A stretch of 64,000 nucleotides of DNA. It comes from Fennellomyces sp. T-0311 (taxonomy: Eukaryota; Mucoromycota; Mucoromycetes; Mucorales; Lichtheimiaceae). The translations under genes and the position numbers were made by a program. Below are positions 42,200 to 54,700 of this stretch, piece after piece. The notes beneath the pieces are model-generated. The model did no database searches, had not been told where the DNA came from, and saw only the letters and a program-made list of their open reading frames with translations. Where the stretch lies: NCBI GenBank assembly GCA_025266875.1, contig JALLLT010000053.1:62001-126000 (forward strand). The letters run 5' to 3'. Each line of letters begins with the position of its first letter. Positions within the stretch are counted from its first letter, which is position 1.

Positions 42200-44100
42200 T
42201 ACGAATTCTATGAGGTAAACGCAGACGCCAAAAGAGCCGCCATTGTGCTGGTGAGAGAGATGTGCTGATCACAGTAGTGGCGGAGGTCTTGAATCAGTAG
42301 CGACGTAGTCTTCCTGGTTCCACGTGCAAAACGTTGATTTCTTTGGCCAGATGCTGCCTTGAGGGCGGGATCTGGGTAGTTGTTGCAAATGGAGGTAGAC
42401 GCCCTTGAGATGTAGGTATTCGATTGTGCCAATGTCTCAATGATACTGAATAGGAAAGACCATGTTCTAAGATGGGATGTTGCTTGAGCTGACCAAGGAG
42501 CAGTTTGATCCAGACGTTGGTAATTATCCCCAGTGTATATCGGTTGACGGCGGGTTGAAGCCGTAAAGTCGTGGAGCACAATGTATCGAGGTTGTATATG
42601 AGAAGTTTCGGTGACAGCCACTTCATGTCACCTCATGTATCGGTCGATGTAGGAACGCCTTGAAGAAGTAGTTCCAGGGGAGCACACAGTGGACCCATTG
42701 AGGGTATGGTAAAGGTCGGTAGTTTTGTCGTCAGCTTAAGGAACTGTACCAAGTGAGGGACCTTGACACAGAAGGATTGTAGTTGTTTACCACACAAGAG
42801 AATCAAATATATTGATGGCCGGCCAGTGTATGTTTGGAAGAGTTGGGTAATACGAGATGAGATAAAAGGTGGATTCTGTATCTGATGTTCAGAAGGGGTG
42901 AATATCGGCTGAAGATACGTTAAAAGAGTACTTCTTGTAGGAGAATGAACAAAGATTTTGTAGGTTGGGTGAGTTAAACAAAATAATAGATCTTAGCACT
43001 TTTGGCTTATTCAGATCAAAAAGATATCAAGGCTTCGCCTAATGTTTGTGCGTAAATAATGAATATAAGTTAACTGGTTTTTTCGCTCTGCAAAATCGGG
43101 CTATTTATACTTGTTCAGCGGTTACACACAATGAAGAAGTAGTAATAAAAGATAAAAAGAAGTTGAATATATGTGTATAGTATTGTAAAAATAAGATAAG
43201 AATATGATAAAAATCTGACAAAAAAATTGGATTAAGAAACTGTGGTGGCACAGATCGACTTGTTACAACATAAAACGCAATGCCAGGTACTGGGGATGGA
43301 GATCCACATACCAAGCCCACCGAGCTGCTTGGGTGCATAAACGTGGCCCATGCTAGGATGCGGAAAAGAAGGCAGTACATATTGTCGAATCAAAATGGTG
43401 CATTTGGTGAAGCATTTATTCAGGACAATACATATTCGCAGGATGTGCCAAAGGCGCGTCAGTAATAAGGAATTAGCGACCATCGATTTTCCTAGGACTG
43501 AGAGACGCCGTTATTGAACTATATTAATCTGTCGTTCGACCTTGGTAAGGATGCGGTCAAGTAATAATTCCAGCTGCGATTCGGAGCTGCATAAAGGATA
43601 ACCTAAATACGTAACTGCCGAACGTGATGTCTTGTCATGCTAGGTGATCCCCAGAGGTTCCAAGATAGTTGTGGGTTGATTGTTATCAGGTAGAGAGATT
43701 ACGATGGTCTTATTGAGGTTGAAACGCCCATTGGAAACCTGTCGATATTCTTGCAGGTGTTGAAGCAAGCGTGACCCTTCACCTGGGTTATGGAGGAGCA
43801 CCAACAAACCATCGGCATAGGCTAGCAATTTGATAAGTGAGTGTGTAAGCGGTAATGTGTCAGTACAAAAGTGAGCACGTCGTTGCCACGTTGCACGGTA
43901 AGAGGCGCCAATGGTGGTCCCAAAAGAAAGGTGTCAGAAAGAAGGGTACGAAGTAACGGTCCACAAGCTGTGTCAAATAATGAAGGGGAAATAGAATCAT
44001 CTTGGCGTAGCCCTCGTGGTGAAAAGATAGGACACAGAAACTTTTATTTACTTTACATGTTACGTAATTTCCCTTTCTGAACAACTCAGAACAACAAACT
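42200..44100 (-). pseudogene. Degenerate LINE (non-LTR retrotransposon) reverse transcriptase
   Basis: On the minus strand the region 44030-43640 reads FSPRGLRQDDSISPSLF, then LAYADGLLVLLHNPGEG and LNKTIVISLP. These are the palm and YADD-type blocks of a LINE RT, with the second Asp of YADD changed to Gly. Around 43400-43260 VYAPKQLGGLGMWI matches the post-RT segment of such proteins, and 42626-42294 may be further C-terminal sequence. Stops and frame changes separate the pieces, so the copy is dead. Confidence 0.6.
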
Positions 44101-45840
44101 AATTCGTGATGCTGAAAGAAATAACATAAGTTAGTCGTCATGGCAAAAAATTGCGGATGGCGATTAGCGAAAGTTTGGGATCTTGCTTACGGATAAATCT
44201 TTCTTGCGTCATGAATAATTTATGCTCTTCTGTGCATAAATAATTGAATGCTTATAGCCAAAAACTATATGGCTCGATAGTGAATGATATCAAGGCCCAT
44301 TGCCAAAACTATTATTACCCCATCACTAATAATTTCAGCGAACCGAACAAAAGATTCTATGTTTCCATAGTGAACAATTCAGAGCAATGACGAATAAGAA
44401 AGACGCCAAGTCGCGCAAAAGATGTTCTTCACCTGGTAAAAAAGGTATGCGCCGGTACCTGAATTCCGAAATGCAAGAGCGCGAATAATTATTTGAAATC
44501 ACCGGAAAACTGGAAGGATCCCAGAATGCGAAAACTTATTTGACCGTTGAGTGAAAGAACTGGGCGCCACAACGCCAAGTTAGAACATCCCGTAGGACAA
44601 AACTCTCATCCTCGTACACAAAAGATCATTTCGGCATTGTCCGACTTCAAACGCAAAATCCTGTATGGAACAACAGATGGAAGCCAAAGTCGCCAACCAA
44701 GGCCAGCAAGAGCAAGCATGATGATGTACGTCGGGAATACGACAGTATGGTTTGAGAAGCCTGAATCGGAAGGTGAGAACGAGGATGACTATCTGAACGT
44801 GAGGGGTACATATGACGAGAAGAAAGTTAATGACAAAGAGTACGTCGATAATGAAAATGACGGGTGAAATCCATGTTTGAAAGCAAGGCAGCCGAAATCA
44901 CAAGAGCTCTAATGCGTTAATAGCACTCCTGCTCATTAGTACGTTTTTTAAATGAATGTAACCGTAGATAGTATATGTACTATGTCGTAGCGTTATTTGA
45001 ATAAGAATATCATATGTTATAGCGGAAAAATTACCGTATACGCTTTATAATAGCTCTATGTATACAGTAGGCATCAGTTCTGTGGCTGTAGCGTCCGTAC
45101 ATGTTCCCTTTTGTTTAGTTTTTCCCGGTTCAGTTTTGTTTAGGTAAAATGGCCAGTTCTATTTGGTTTTCACCGAACAGGTGAAAACCAATTTCAACTA
45201 CAACTTACCGGCTGTATTTCCCATTGTGATTATAATGGAGCTTTTCAGATGTTCATGTTTTATTCCTTTGCAATACCATCCTATTTAAGCCGCAAGACAT
45301 TACTGTATATTCTCCTCCATCTTATCTTTACTTCTAATTGGTAAATCACTATCCATTGATAGGAGTGTTTTCAAATAACTATAAATAATGAGTTCGATAA
45401 ATGTCGACAGTACCATATTTAGCATTTTACATTACATAGACATATAAATATATTATGGTGTTGTCAGGCAACAGAGGCAGTCCAAAAAAATTGTGTGGGT
45501 CCTGATGGTTAGGCTATACATCAAACTATTCAAATGCATCCGTAAATACAGCTAAGCTACATACTCATTGCTTTTGCGCTAATCAAATAATTCTGCCTCG
45601 CACAACGAAATGTTTTGATTGAGAAACAAAGCCGCTCAAAATAAAGCTGCGAACGGCCATTCAGAATGACAAATCATTCACTTACTCGGGCTAATGCGAA
45701 GTAGGTGTGTACAGACGAACATATTATTGGGTACAGTGTAGCAACATGATGTTACCAAATATAAAAATCTTCAACATTCTTACCTAGTTCTTGATCATAC
45801 ACCATCGATCAGCAGCATTCACTCCTACGGTAGGCTTATA
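44101..45840. other. AT-rich region, no gene recognised
   Basis: A 106-codon frame at 44547-44867 is charged and unrecognised. The rest is AT-rich with no long frames. Confidence 0.35.
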
Positions 45841-45849
45841 TACGATTTA

Positions 45850-46250
45850 TATGGCATTTATTCGGACGCGATGGTAAATTCACAAAAGATCTCCGATAAT
45901 ATACGTGACAGTGCATCGCGATACGGCTTAAGCAGTCCGTGAACCAAGAATAAGACAGTAGGGGTATCGAAGGCTAACCACAGTCTATCATTTGTCCCTG
46001 GGGATGGGCAATCTAGACAGTGAAAGCTTTTGTTCTGCAGCAGCGGATGGCGATGAGGGGTTATGGCTGGCATACTTTATCCTTGTACTGTGTCAGGAGT
46101 ATATCAATCCTACCACGATGTTCAAGAATGTCTAATCGTTGCCTACCACCAGCAAGATGTTATGCATCTCGATCTATAGTAGCTATTGCTGGAAGGCTAT
46201 GTATTAGACGATATTGTAACAAATGGAGATAGGTGATTGGATGCTATTGT
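45850..46250 (-). pseudogene. Possible LINE 3' remnant
   Basis: A minus-strand frame with HCLDCPSPGTNDRLWLAF resembles the Cys-rich tail seen after the RT in some fungal LINEs. The evidence is one short block only. Confidence 0.3.
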
Positions 46251-47100
46251 TGCCGATGTAAGAATAGGGGAGCGGGGGTCCTAGGAGTGTACTCCAGGGA
46301 TCATAACGGTTAGTGTCCCTGTAGGTCGTCGTTCATTGTAAGCATCATAACAGCTGCTGATGTGAAGTCGCATGCTCACTGGTCCAGGCCTCAAAATCCA
46401 CCACGTTGCTGAAAGACTTTGATTATATCATAGGTTGAATAATCCAGCTAACTAATGTAGCATGATTGTGCAGCTGAGTACTCGGCTTGGTTGTTAAGCA
46501 TTATTTGCGCAACTCATTGATTGATATCGACGAAAAAAGTGTCAAAGTCATTTGAGATGACAGCGGCAAGTAGGGCTTGCTCCTAATGAACCACGGTTGA
46601 TACATCGGCCATTTGATTCATTTGCCGTATGACGAAAGCGGGTGGATTTCAGGGGCGGATGATAAGCCATGAGGATCGTTGGACGAGCGGATGCAGGAAG
46701 AGTAAGTCACTAGATGTGGAAGTATCCTGGGCATATCATATGGACGTATACAGTTGACAGCTTCAACAACAGCAGTGCTACGATCACAACAACCAGTACC
46801 GGAGCGGCCAGCAACAACCTGGCGATTACTACTATTACACCGAACATGCAAGACTGTCCCCTACGGAAAAAGTGTAAATAGGTTTTAATAAAAATTTGTA
46901 CATTAGAGAGTAAAAATTAAAAAAAGGGGTTGCTGTTGGAACGTACTACTCGCACACGTGTGCATATCGACGACGATATACTTAGTATTGGCGAGATTAA
47001 ATGCCCATTCCCATAAAACTGGTGAATCCTATATAGGCGCCTGCCCCATTCCATATCAGTCGTGTCTTTTTTCTTTTCCTTTCTGTCTCGGTTTATCTCA
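46251..47100. other. Intergenic and FKS1 promoter
   Basis: No gene. A TATATAGG element near 47030 fits as the TATA box of the glucan synthase gene. Confidence 0.45.
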
Positions 47101-47249
47101 ATGCCATTACCGGAGGAGCATGGGGCTGCGCAGGATAATGCTCTTAATCGAACTACTTATCGTGATATGGAAACGCAAGTACTACTACCTAGCAAAGCGA
47201 TATCCTCGAGACTGACACGTCTCACATACATAGCAGATCACCATCTCCC

Positions 47250-50200
47250 ATGCAACACCGAGCATACTTACGAAGCAACATATCTGAAGATAGCAGTATT
47301 CCTGTTGCCAGGGACCCCTCACAAGGATCCTTTCGCACCGTCGATGTGGACTTGTATGGTCACGTGCGCGATGATATTCACAGCTCGGGACGTTATCTCC
47401 GTTTCGCGCCATCCACCGAGTCGCTTCTTGCCCAGATCGAAACAAAGCGGCATCGTGCACCCACTCGCTCCAATGCACCACTAGACGATTTCCACCGCGA
47501 TCAAGGTTTATCCAGTGACACTCTTGTAGAAGCAAGTTCGGCAAAATACCCGTCATGGTCTCAATCCGCCCCGTGCCCCGCCGAAGAGATTCAAGAGATC
47601 TTTGTGCAGCTCACCAATACGTTTGGATTCCAACATGAAAGCATGCAAAATATGTACGATCACCTCATGACAATGCTCGACTCGCGTGCATCGCGCATGT
47701 CACCACTATCTGCACTCCATTCACTGCATGCCGAGTATATTGGTGGACCGGACGCGAACTATCGACAGTGGTACTTTGCAGCTCAACTAGATCTCGACGC
47801 AGATGTGGGCGATCAGCACGCTGCAACCCATGTCGCAGAGCAGAATGAAGTACCGCAAACATTACTCCAAGCACAAGAAGCATGGCAGGATGCGATGGAG
47901 GCGCTATCGAACATTGAACGAATACAACAGCTCGCCCTCTGGTTACTGATATGGGGCGAAGCATCCAACCTTCGATTTTGTCCTGAGGCGCTTTGCTTCA
48001 TATTCAAATGCGCCAATGATTCGTATGATGCGACGCAACCGGTCGAAGTAGCACCGGAATGCGACTTTTTGTGCAGCGTGATCGAGCCACTGTATGGCTT
48101 TATATGGGATCAAATGTACACAGCAGATGGCATCAAACGCGAACGAGACCACGCCGGGATCATAGGATACGACGACATCAACCAGCTCTTTTGGTACCCA
48201 GATACTATCGCTAAGCTCAAGCTAAAGGACAAGAAAAAACTGATGGATTTGCCTGCGCAACAGCGGTATCGTGCGTTGCGCGATGTGTGCTGGGCCAAGG
48301 CATTCAGCAAGACGTTCAAAGAAAAACGATCATGGATGCATCTCGCCATCAACTTTACGCGTGTATGGATCATTCACATAGTGTCCTTTTGGTATTATAT
48401 CAGTGCAAACGCTGGTGCACTGTATCTCAGCGAAGACAAGGACGAGGCGGAGAGCGAGACACCCGTGCAGCTATCGGTGGTTGCCCTCGGCGGTAGCATT
48501 GCCACACTCCTAGTTTTGCTTGCATGTGTGGTCGAATACATTTACGTCCCAATGACCTGGCATCGTGCTGGAATACTGTCCCGTCGGCTCACGTTTCTCG
48601 TTCCCATTTTTCTTGTAAACACCGGCCCATCCGTGTATTGCATTTTTTTCGATCGAACAAGCACAATATCGACCGTTATTGCAGTGGTTCAACTGCTTAT
48701 CAGTATTGGTACCAGTGTGTTCTTTGCGGTCGTGCCACAATCCCGTCTGTTTGTTCGAAAACACAAGCAATCTGACAAGCGAAAGACTTTGGCCAGCCAG
48801 ACGTTCACATCGAACTTCCCACACCTGAAACGTATGGATCGCTTGACATCGATAGGAATCTGGGCATGTGTATTTGGATGCAAGTTACTCGAGTCATATT
48901 TCTTTGTGGCGCTGTCGTTCAAGGATCCGCTGACAGCGATCGCCAACATGCGTGTAGACAACTGCAGCGACCCCATTCTTGGCTCTTCTCTGTGTTCGTA
49001 CATGCCGTTGGTTGCTCTTGCACTCATGTTTCTGATGGAGCTCATATTGTTCTTCTTGGACACTTATCTATGGTACGTTGTATGGAACACCATGTTTTCG
49101 GTTGCACATTCGTTCTATCTTGGTATCTCCATCTGGACTCCGTGGCGCAACATCTTTTCACGGCTTCCCAAGCGAATCTATGCAAAAATCCTGGCCGTAT
49201 CTGAACTAGATATCCAATGCAAACCCAAGGTGCTCTGTTCCCAAATATGGAATGCCTTTGTCATCTCGATGTACCGGGAGCATCTTTTGTCTGCTGACCA
49301 TGTCGCAAAGCTTCTCTACCAGCAGGTAAGTGTATCTTCTCCATTACTGCAGCCAAACTAGTTTTATTGACAAAGGTATCAGGTTTCGGACCTATCGGAC
49401 AGCCAAAAAACATCGCTCAAGCAACCCACGTTCTTTGTAGCGCAGGAGGATATCGCGTACGAGACTGAATACTATCCGCAGCGAAGTGAAGCCGAGCGCC
49501 GTATGCAATTTTTTGCACAGAGTTTGACAACACCGATGCCTGAGCCACTTCCCGTGCCCAACATGCCAACGTTCACCGTATTGACACCTCATTACAGCGA
49601 AAAGATTTTGCTCACCTTACGTGAAATCATCCGAGAGGAAGACGACAACACACGCATCACGTTACTCGAGTATCTCAAGCGCCTCCACCCTTTCGAATGG
49701 GAAAACTTTGTCAAGGATACCAAAATTCTTGCCGACGAAGCCCTGGATCCTGCGCTGAGCTTGGCCATGGATCAGCCACTGTATGAGGACGGAAAAAGTG
49801 TCACATCGTCAGAGCGAACACGCATCCACAAGGAAACCGACGATCTGCCATTTTACTGCGTTGGATTCAAATCATCTGCACCAGAGTACACGCTACGAAC
49901 TCGGATATGGGCATCATTACGTTCGCAGACACTCTATCGCATGGTGACCGGTTTTATGAACTACGAAAAGGCGATCAAGCTACTCTATCGAGTCGAGCGA
50001 CATCCTGATCTATGCGTGGACGATAAAAGGATTGACTATGAGCTGGAGCAGATGTCCAACCGCAAGTTTCGCCTGGTGCTGGCCATGCAACGATTCACCT
50101 CATTCAGCAAGGAAGAAAAGGAAAGCACAGAAGTATTGCTCAAAGCATATCCAAACCTGCAAATTGCCTATCTTGAGAAGGTCAAGGACGAAGAAGATCG

Positions 50201-52631
50201 AGACATATATTACTCAGTATTGATCGACGGTCATTGTACAGTGCTGGCAGATGGTGAGCGTGCACCCAAATACCGTATTCGACTGCCTGGCAACCCTATT
50301 CTTGGCGATGGCAAATCTGACAACCAGAACACTGCTCTGATTTTCTACCGGGGCGAATATCTGCAGCTGATTGACGCCAACCAGGACAACTATCTTGAAG
50401 AATGTCTCAAGATCCGCAATGTGCTAGCCGAATTTGAACAGAACACGCATACTTCCCCATATCGCACTGCATCTAGAGCTGGGCCCGTCGCAATTGTCGG
50501 TGCGCGAGAATACATTTTCTCTGAAAATGTTGGTGTTTTGGGAGACATTGCAGCCGGTAAAGAACAGACCTTTGGAACACTAAGTCAGCGGATCATGGCT
50601 ACCATTGGTGGCAAGGTAACAAACGGGAATACGCGATATAAATATCTGGTACTCATTTTTTCTGATAGCTTCACTACGGCCATCCCGATTTCTTGAACGC
50701 TATTTTTATGACGACCCGGGGAGGCGTAAGCAAGGCGCAGAAAGGGCTCCATCTCAACGAAGACATCTACGCTGGTATGAACGCATTCGAACGTGGCGGG
50801 CGTATAAAGCACGTGGAGTACTTTCAATGTGGTAAAGGACGCGACCTCGGGTTTGGTTCCATCATCAACTTTGTCACCAAGATCGGTACAGGCATGGGAG
50901 AGCAAATGCTATCGCGGGAATATTACTACATCGGCACACAATTACCCCTGGATCGATTTCTCACGTTCTATTATGCGCATCCAGGTTTCCACGTCAACAA
51001 CATATTCATTATGCTCTCGGTCCAGCTGTTCATGCTCGTCATACTGACTCTGGGTGCACTTGCTATGCCTGTCACCATTTGCGAGTTCAATGCTGATGCG
51101 CCGCCTGACGCACCACTGACTCCCGAAGGCTGCTACAACCTTGTTCCTGTATTTGAATGGCTTAAACGCGTGGTTGTGTCGATCTTTGTGGTGTTCTTTG
51201 TATCATTTCTGCCACTTTTCCTGCAAGAACTGACTGAACGAGGATTTTTGCGTGCAGCCACTCGTCTCGTGAAGCACCTACTGTCGTTCTCTCCGCTCTT
51301 TGAGATTTTCGTCACGCAGTCGTACGCTCATGCCATTCTAAGCAACCTATCCTTTGGTGGTGCACGCTACATTGGAACTGGGCGCGGTTTCGCGACATCG
51401 AGAGTGCCATTCTCGCTGCTATATTCCCGATTTGCAGACTCAAGCACATACTTTGGCACACGGAGCTTCCTGATTCTCCTTTTTGGATCGATCGTCATCT
51501 GGGTACCCCACCTTATCTATTTTTGGATCACCGTGATGGCACTCATCCTGTCACCATTCGTTTTCAACCCGCACCAGTTTGCACTGGTGGATTTCCTGGT
51601 CGACTATCGCGAGTTCTTACGTTGGCTCTCACGGGGTAATGGCAAGTTTCATGCAAATTCATGGATTGGATACAGCCGCTTTTCGAGGACCAAGATCACG
51701 GGTATCAAACGAACCAACATGAAGGATAAGGATCCGCGACCTCGAGCACGCATTCGTGTTATCTTTTTTTCGGAGATCGTCTTGCCGGTATGTCTTGCCG
51801 CTGTCTGCATGATTGCGTATCTATTTGTCCACAGCACCCTTGAAGATGGCGGGAAGAAGAGCGGTTTAATTCGAATCGGTGCGCTGGCCATGGGCCCTAT
51901 TGCAGTAAATGCAGCTTTGCTTGGTGGTTTGTTTTTCTTTTCCATCCTGTTTGGTTCGGTCGCATCACTATGCTGCAAAGTAAAGTTTGGTGCTACAGTA
52001 GCAGGCATTGCTCACACCTGTGCAGTCGTCTCCTTTGTGGTTTTCTTCGAAATACTTTACTTCCTGGAAGAGTGGCAGTTTGCGCGGACAGTCCTCGGCA
52101 TGGTGACGATTGCAGCCCTTCAGCGAGCCATCCTCAAGATCATCACAGTACTTCTACTGACACGCGAGTTCAACGAAGGCGAAAGCAACCAAGGATGGTG
52201 GACAGGCCGATGGTATGGTCATGGGGTACGTGTCATTAATATTATACGTCGATATGTGTGTTAATATATTTTTACAGCTTGGTTGGCATGCACTATCACA
52301 GCCTCTACGTGAGTATGTTTGCAAGATTGTCGAGATGACCATGTTTGCGACAGATTTTGTATTGGCTCATTTCGTGCTATTTGCGCTCTTTCTAGCATGT
52401 ATCGTGCCTGGTATTGATAAGTGGCATTCGTACATGCTTTTCTGGCTACCGTCCAATCAGTTGCGACAACCAATATATACGCGCTCACGGCGACAAAGGA
52501 GGCGGCGGATAGCCATAGTTTATGGTATAATCTTATCCTGTATTTGTGTGTTCTTCCTGGTACTGCTGATTGTCCCCGCTGTTCTGGGACCTCAGCTGGG
52601 CTTCCTCAAGCATGTTACTCTCCCTCTCTAA
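47250..52631 (+). CDS. FKS1: 1,3-beta-D-glucan synthase catalytic subunit (GT48)
   Basis: Four exons: 47250-49325, 49383-50615, 50669-52225, 52278-52631. They total 5220 nt (1739 residues), all junctions in phase 0. The FKS landmarks are clear. The N-terminal FKS1_dom1 has [19 protein letters not shown] and LFWYPD. A first membrane bundle follows. The cytosolic GT48 catalytic region has [55 protein letters not shown], and [20 protein letters not shown] across the exon 2/3 junction. [12 protein letters not shown] precedes the large C-terminal membrane bundle. The enzyme uses UDP-glucose at the plasma membrane to make wall glucan and is the target of echinocandins. The first ATG after the TATA box (47101) opens another frame (MPLPEEHG...), so the N-terminus is uncertain; 47250 is the first ATG in the FKS frame. 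Confidence 0.95.
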
Positions 52632-53163
52632 CTAAATTTGCATATACACCTGTTACATTCTTTATTTCACACTCTTATACGCATACATCCTGTTTACATA
52701 TCTAAGCATGAATAGTTCCAGCATTCTTCATTACGTTGTCAATAAAAACTATACGTGGCTTGTGAGTCCAATTCAACAAATATCTATCAAAACCATTTCG
52801 GCATATATATCATGGTTTTAACGTGCTGCAAATCTATATAGTCAAGATCCAGAAAGGCGTGAGTATTGAATCTTATAGCTTATACCTTAATAATTTGATT
52901 CATCACTCTGAACCTGATCATAAAGCGTATACGCAAGTGTCGAAAAAAAAGGCCGGCAAGCTAGAGAACTAGACAAACTTCATTATCAATAAGGTCGATA
53001 AATAAGTGCACTTTATTATCAGACAAAGGGCTTAGACAAGGGATTCAGCCAAAGCTGCTGATTCCAGCATTATCTTTACCATATCATTAACGTTGTAACA
53101 GTGTGTCTGCTGCTTTACATCAGCAAGCTATATAGGACGGAAGCGTATCTGAGCTTCGCTAAG
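52632..53163. other. Intergenic between convergent genes
   Basis: Contains the 3' flanks of the glucan synthase gene (+) and the DUF1769 gene (-). AATAAA-like signals are present at about 52740. No gene. Confidence 0.5.
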
Positions 53164-53898
53164 TTATGAGCGTCTCAAATCAAATTCGACAATGAACAGA
53201 ATTTGGGTAGGCGTTCGAGCAAAGAAGCGAAGAGGTTGTCCTTCCCAGTACTTTAGCACGTCGACCTCCATGGCAGGTATCTTGATTTTTCCACTACTGA
53301 AGTTGAGAAACGGGTTCGAAAACTGCATATGCCACACCTGGTCTGCCGTAACATTCACGGCTTTGCGGCTCTGCGCCCGTTTGAAGAACGCACGACGCTC
53401 ATTTAGTGTTTTGACTTCCTTTGACAATATAGTGATATCTTCATCAATTATTTCACCGTTCGGCGATGGCCAAAGCACTGGTCCTTTTGAGGACTCGACA
53501 TGTAGTCTGTTCATCGTGACAATCAAGGGGCTGAATGCATATGGCTTTGGAGCATTCACGTTGGTAGACAGTCCTGGATCGTACCACTGTGCAAATTTTA
53601 TCAAGACCGAGGTACCCCATGGTAGCTGCAGAGGCTGCTCGAATTCGTTACCGAATTCAAGGTCATACACTGTACATGGCTGTAAGAAACGCCCAGAAAC
53701 TTGGATGCAAAACATATCGTCGCTGCCGTCAAAGTAGTTGCTTGAAGGTGCACCAAGATGATCTCGCACACGCGGCATGATCCACCCATCGAAACTGTCC
53801 GTCAGGATTCGTACTGGATTGGCGTCATCATTGACCATAACAGGTTGCATGGTGTCGAGTGATGCACCCACTCGTACTGTAAGTGTGAGATTCTTCAT
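53164..53898 (-). CDS. DUF1769 / UPF0590 family protein
   Basis: Intronless minus-strand frame of 244 residues. The blocks typical of this fungal family are present: YDLEFGNEFEQPLQLPWGTS, ALKFA-like IKFAQWYDPGL, KPYAFSPLIVTMNRLHV, then an acidic stretch and a Phe/Asn-rich end. The family is conserved in fungi and its molecular function is unknown. The start codon at 53898 gives MKNLTLTVRVGASLD, which fits the usual first beta strand. Confidence 0.8.
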   Translation of the reverse strand: MKNLTLTVRVGASLDTMQPVMVNDDANPVRILTDSFDGWIMPRVRDHLGAPSSNYFDGSDDMFCIQVSGRFLQPCTVYDLEFGNEFEQPLQLPWGTSVLIKFAQWYDPGLSTNVNAPKPYAFSPLIVTMNRLHVESSKGPVLWPSPNGEIIDEDITILSKEVKTLNERRAFFKRAQSRKAVNVTADQVWHMQFSNPFLNFSSGKIKIPAMEVDVLKYWEGQPLRFFARTPTQILFIVEFDLRRS

Positions 53899-54141
53899 TG
53901 AAAGGGTTTATCTTGTTAGGCAAGAACCGCCCACTTGAGGCGAGTCGGTTAATTGCTATATATAAGCATGTTGCACAAAAGGAATCCGAAGTTCTTTGAT
54001 TTGGTATCACACTCTTTTTTCCGGAATGGTGAATTGGTTGGAACAAACGGTGACCTTTGGCTTGGATAATCGAAACCAAAAGCGTTCACACGTCTTTTCA
54101 TATATAGCAGGAATCGAACAATAAATTTGATCCGCGCTCTA

Positions 54142-54264
54142 ATGGACGGCACGACAGAGCATATCGATGAGATGCTAAACTACATAGTTCCAACAGAAAA
54201 GTCGTATCGTGGTCGAAGGAATCATTCTGTATCGCACCGTCATGTGTTGAGAAACAAAGAATAA
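54142..54264 (+). CDS. Possible small ORF (40 codons)
   Basis: An ATG 40-45 bp downstream of a TATATA element (about 54098) opens 40 codons of hydrophilic, His/Arg-rich sequence. It could be a small protein, a first exon, or chance. I do not recognise it. Confidence 0.15.
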   Translation: MDGTTEHIDEMLNYIVPTEKSYRGRRNHSVSHRHVLRNKE

Positions 54265-54700
54265 AGCCACATCAACGTCTTGTCAATTATACGTGTAGTG
54301 AATTAACCATTGATTTAAATTCTTGTCTACATAGTGGGATGCGCATCTTCGCCGTAATGATTATCATACGCATAGACCGCCCTGTCAAGCATGCTTCTCC
54401 CAACTAGCTTCAGTAGTTCAGATGAAAGCGAGTTCTCACTCTCCACTTGCGATAAATTATTCTGTTGCTATAAGCTTCATATTGCTCTGGCTATTTCGTT
54501 TTTGAAAGCGCACTGGAGCATTCTAATGAAGATACCTGGACAGATTACCATACTCCCCATTCCCAGCCTTGAGCTCATTATGTTTTATATTTATGCTTTC
54601 AGCAGGTAATAAAACGACATATGATATAACCTTTTTTTATGGAATGTGTAATGTACATATTGCAGGTGTCTATATTTTCTATAATATTTTCTGGCAAGGA

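Noticed and set aside
41749..42268. Two short plus-strand frames (93 and 73 codons) as a gene
   Set aside because: No recognisable domain and no splice junction joining them in a convincing way; they lie beside LINE debris.
46618..46851. Minus-strand 77-codon frame before the glucan synthase promoter
   Set aside because: No similarity recognised and no context supporting coding.
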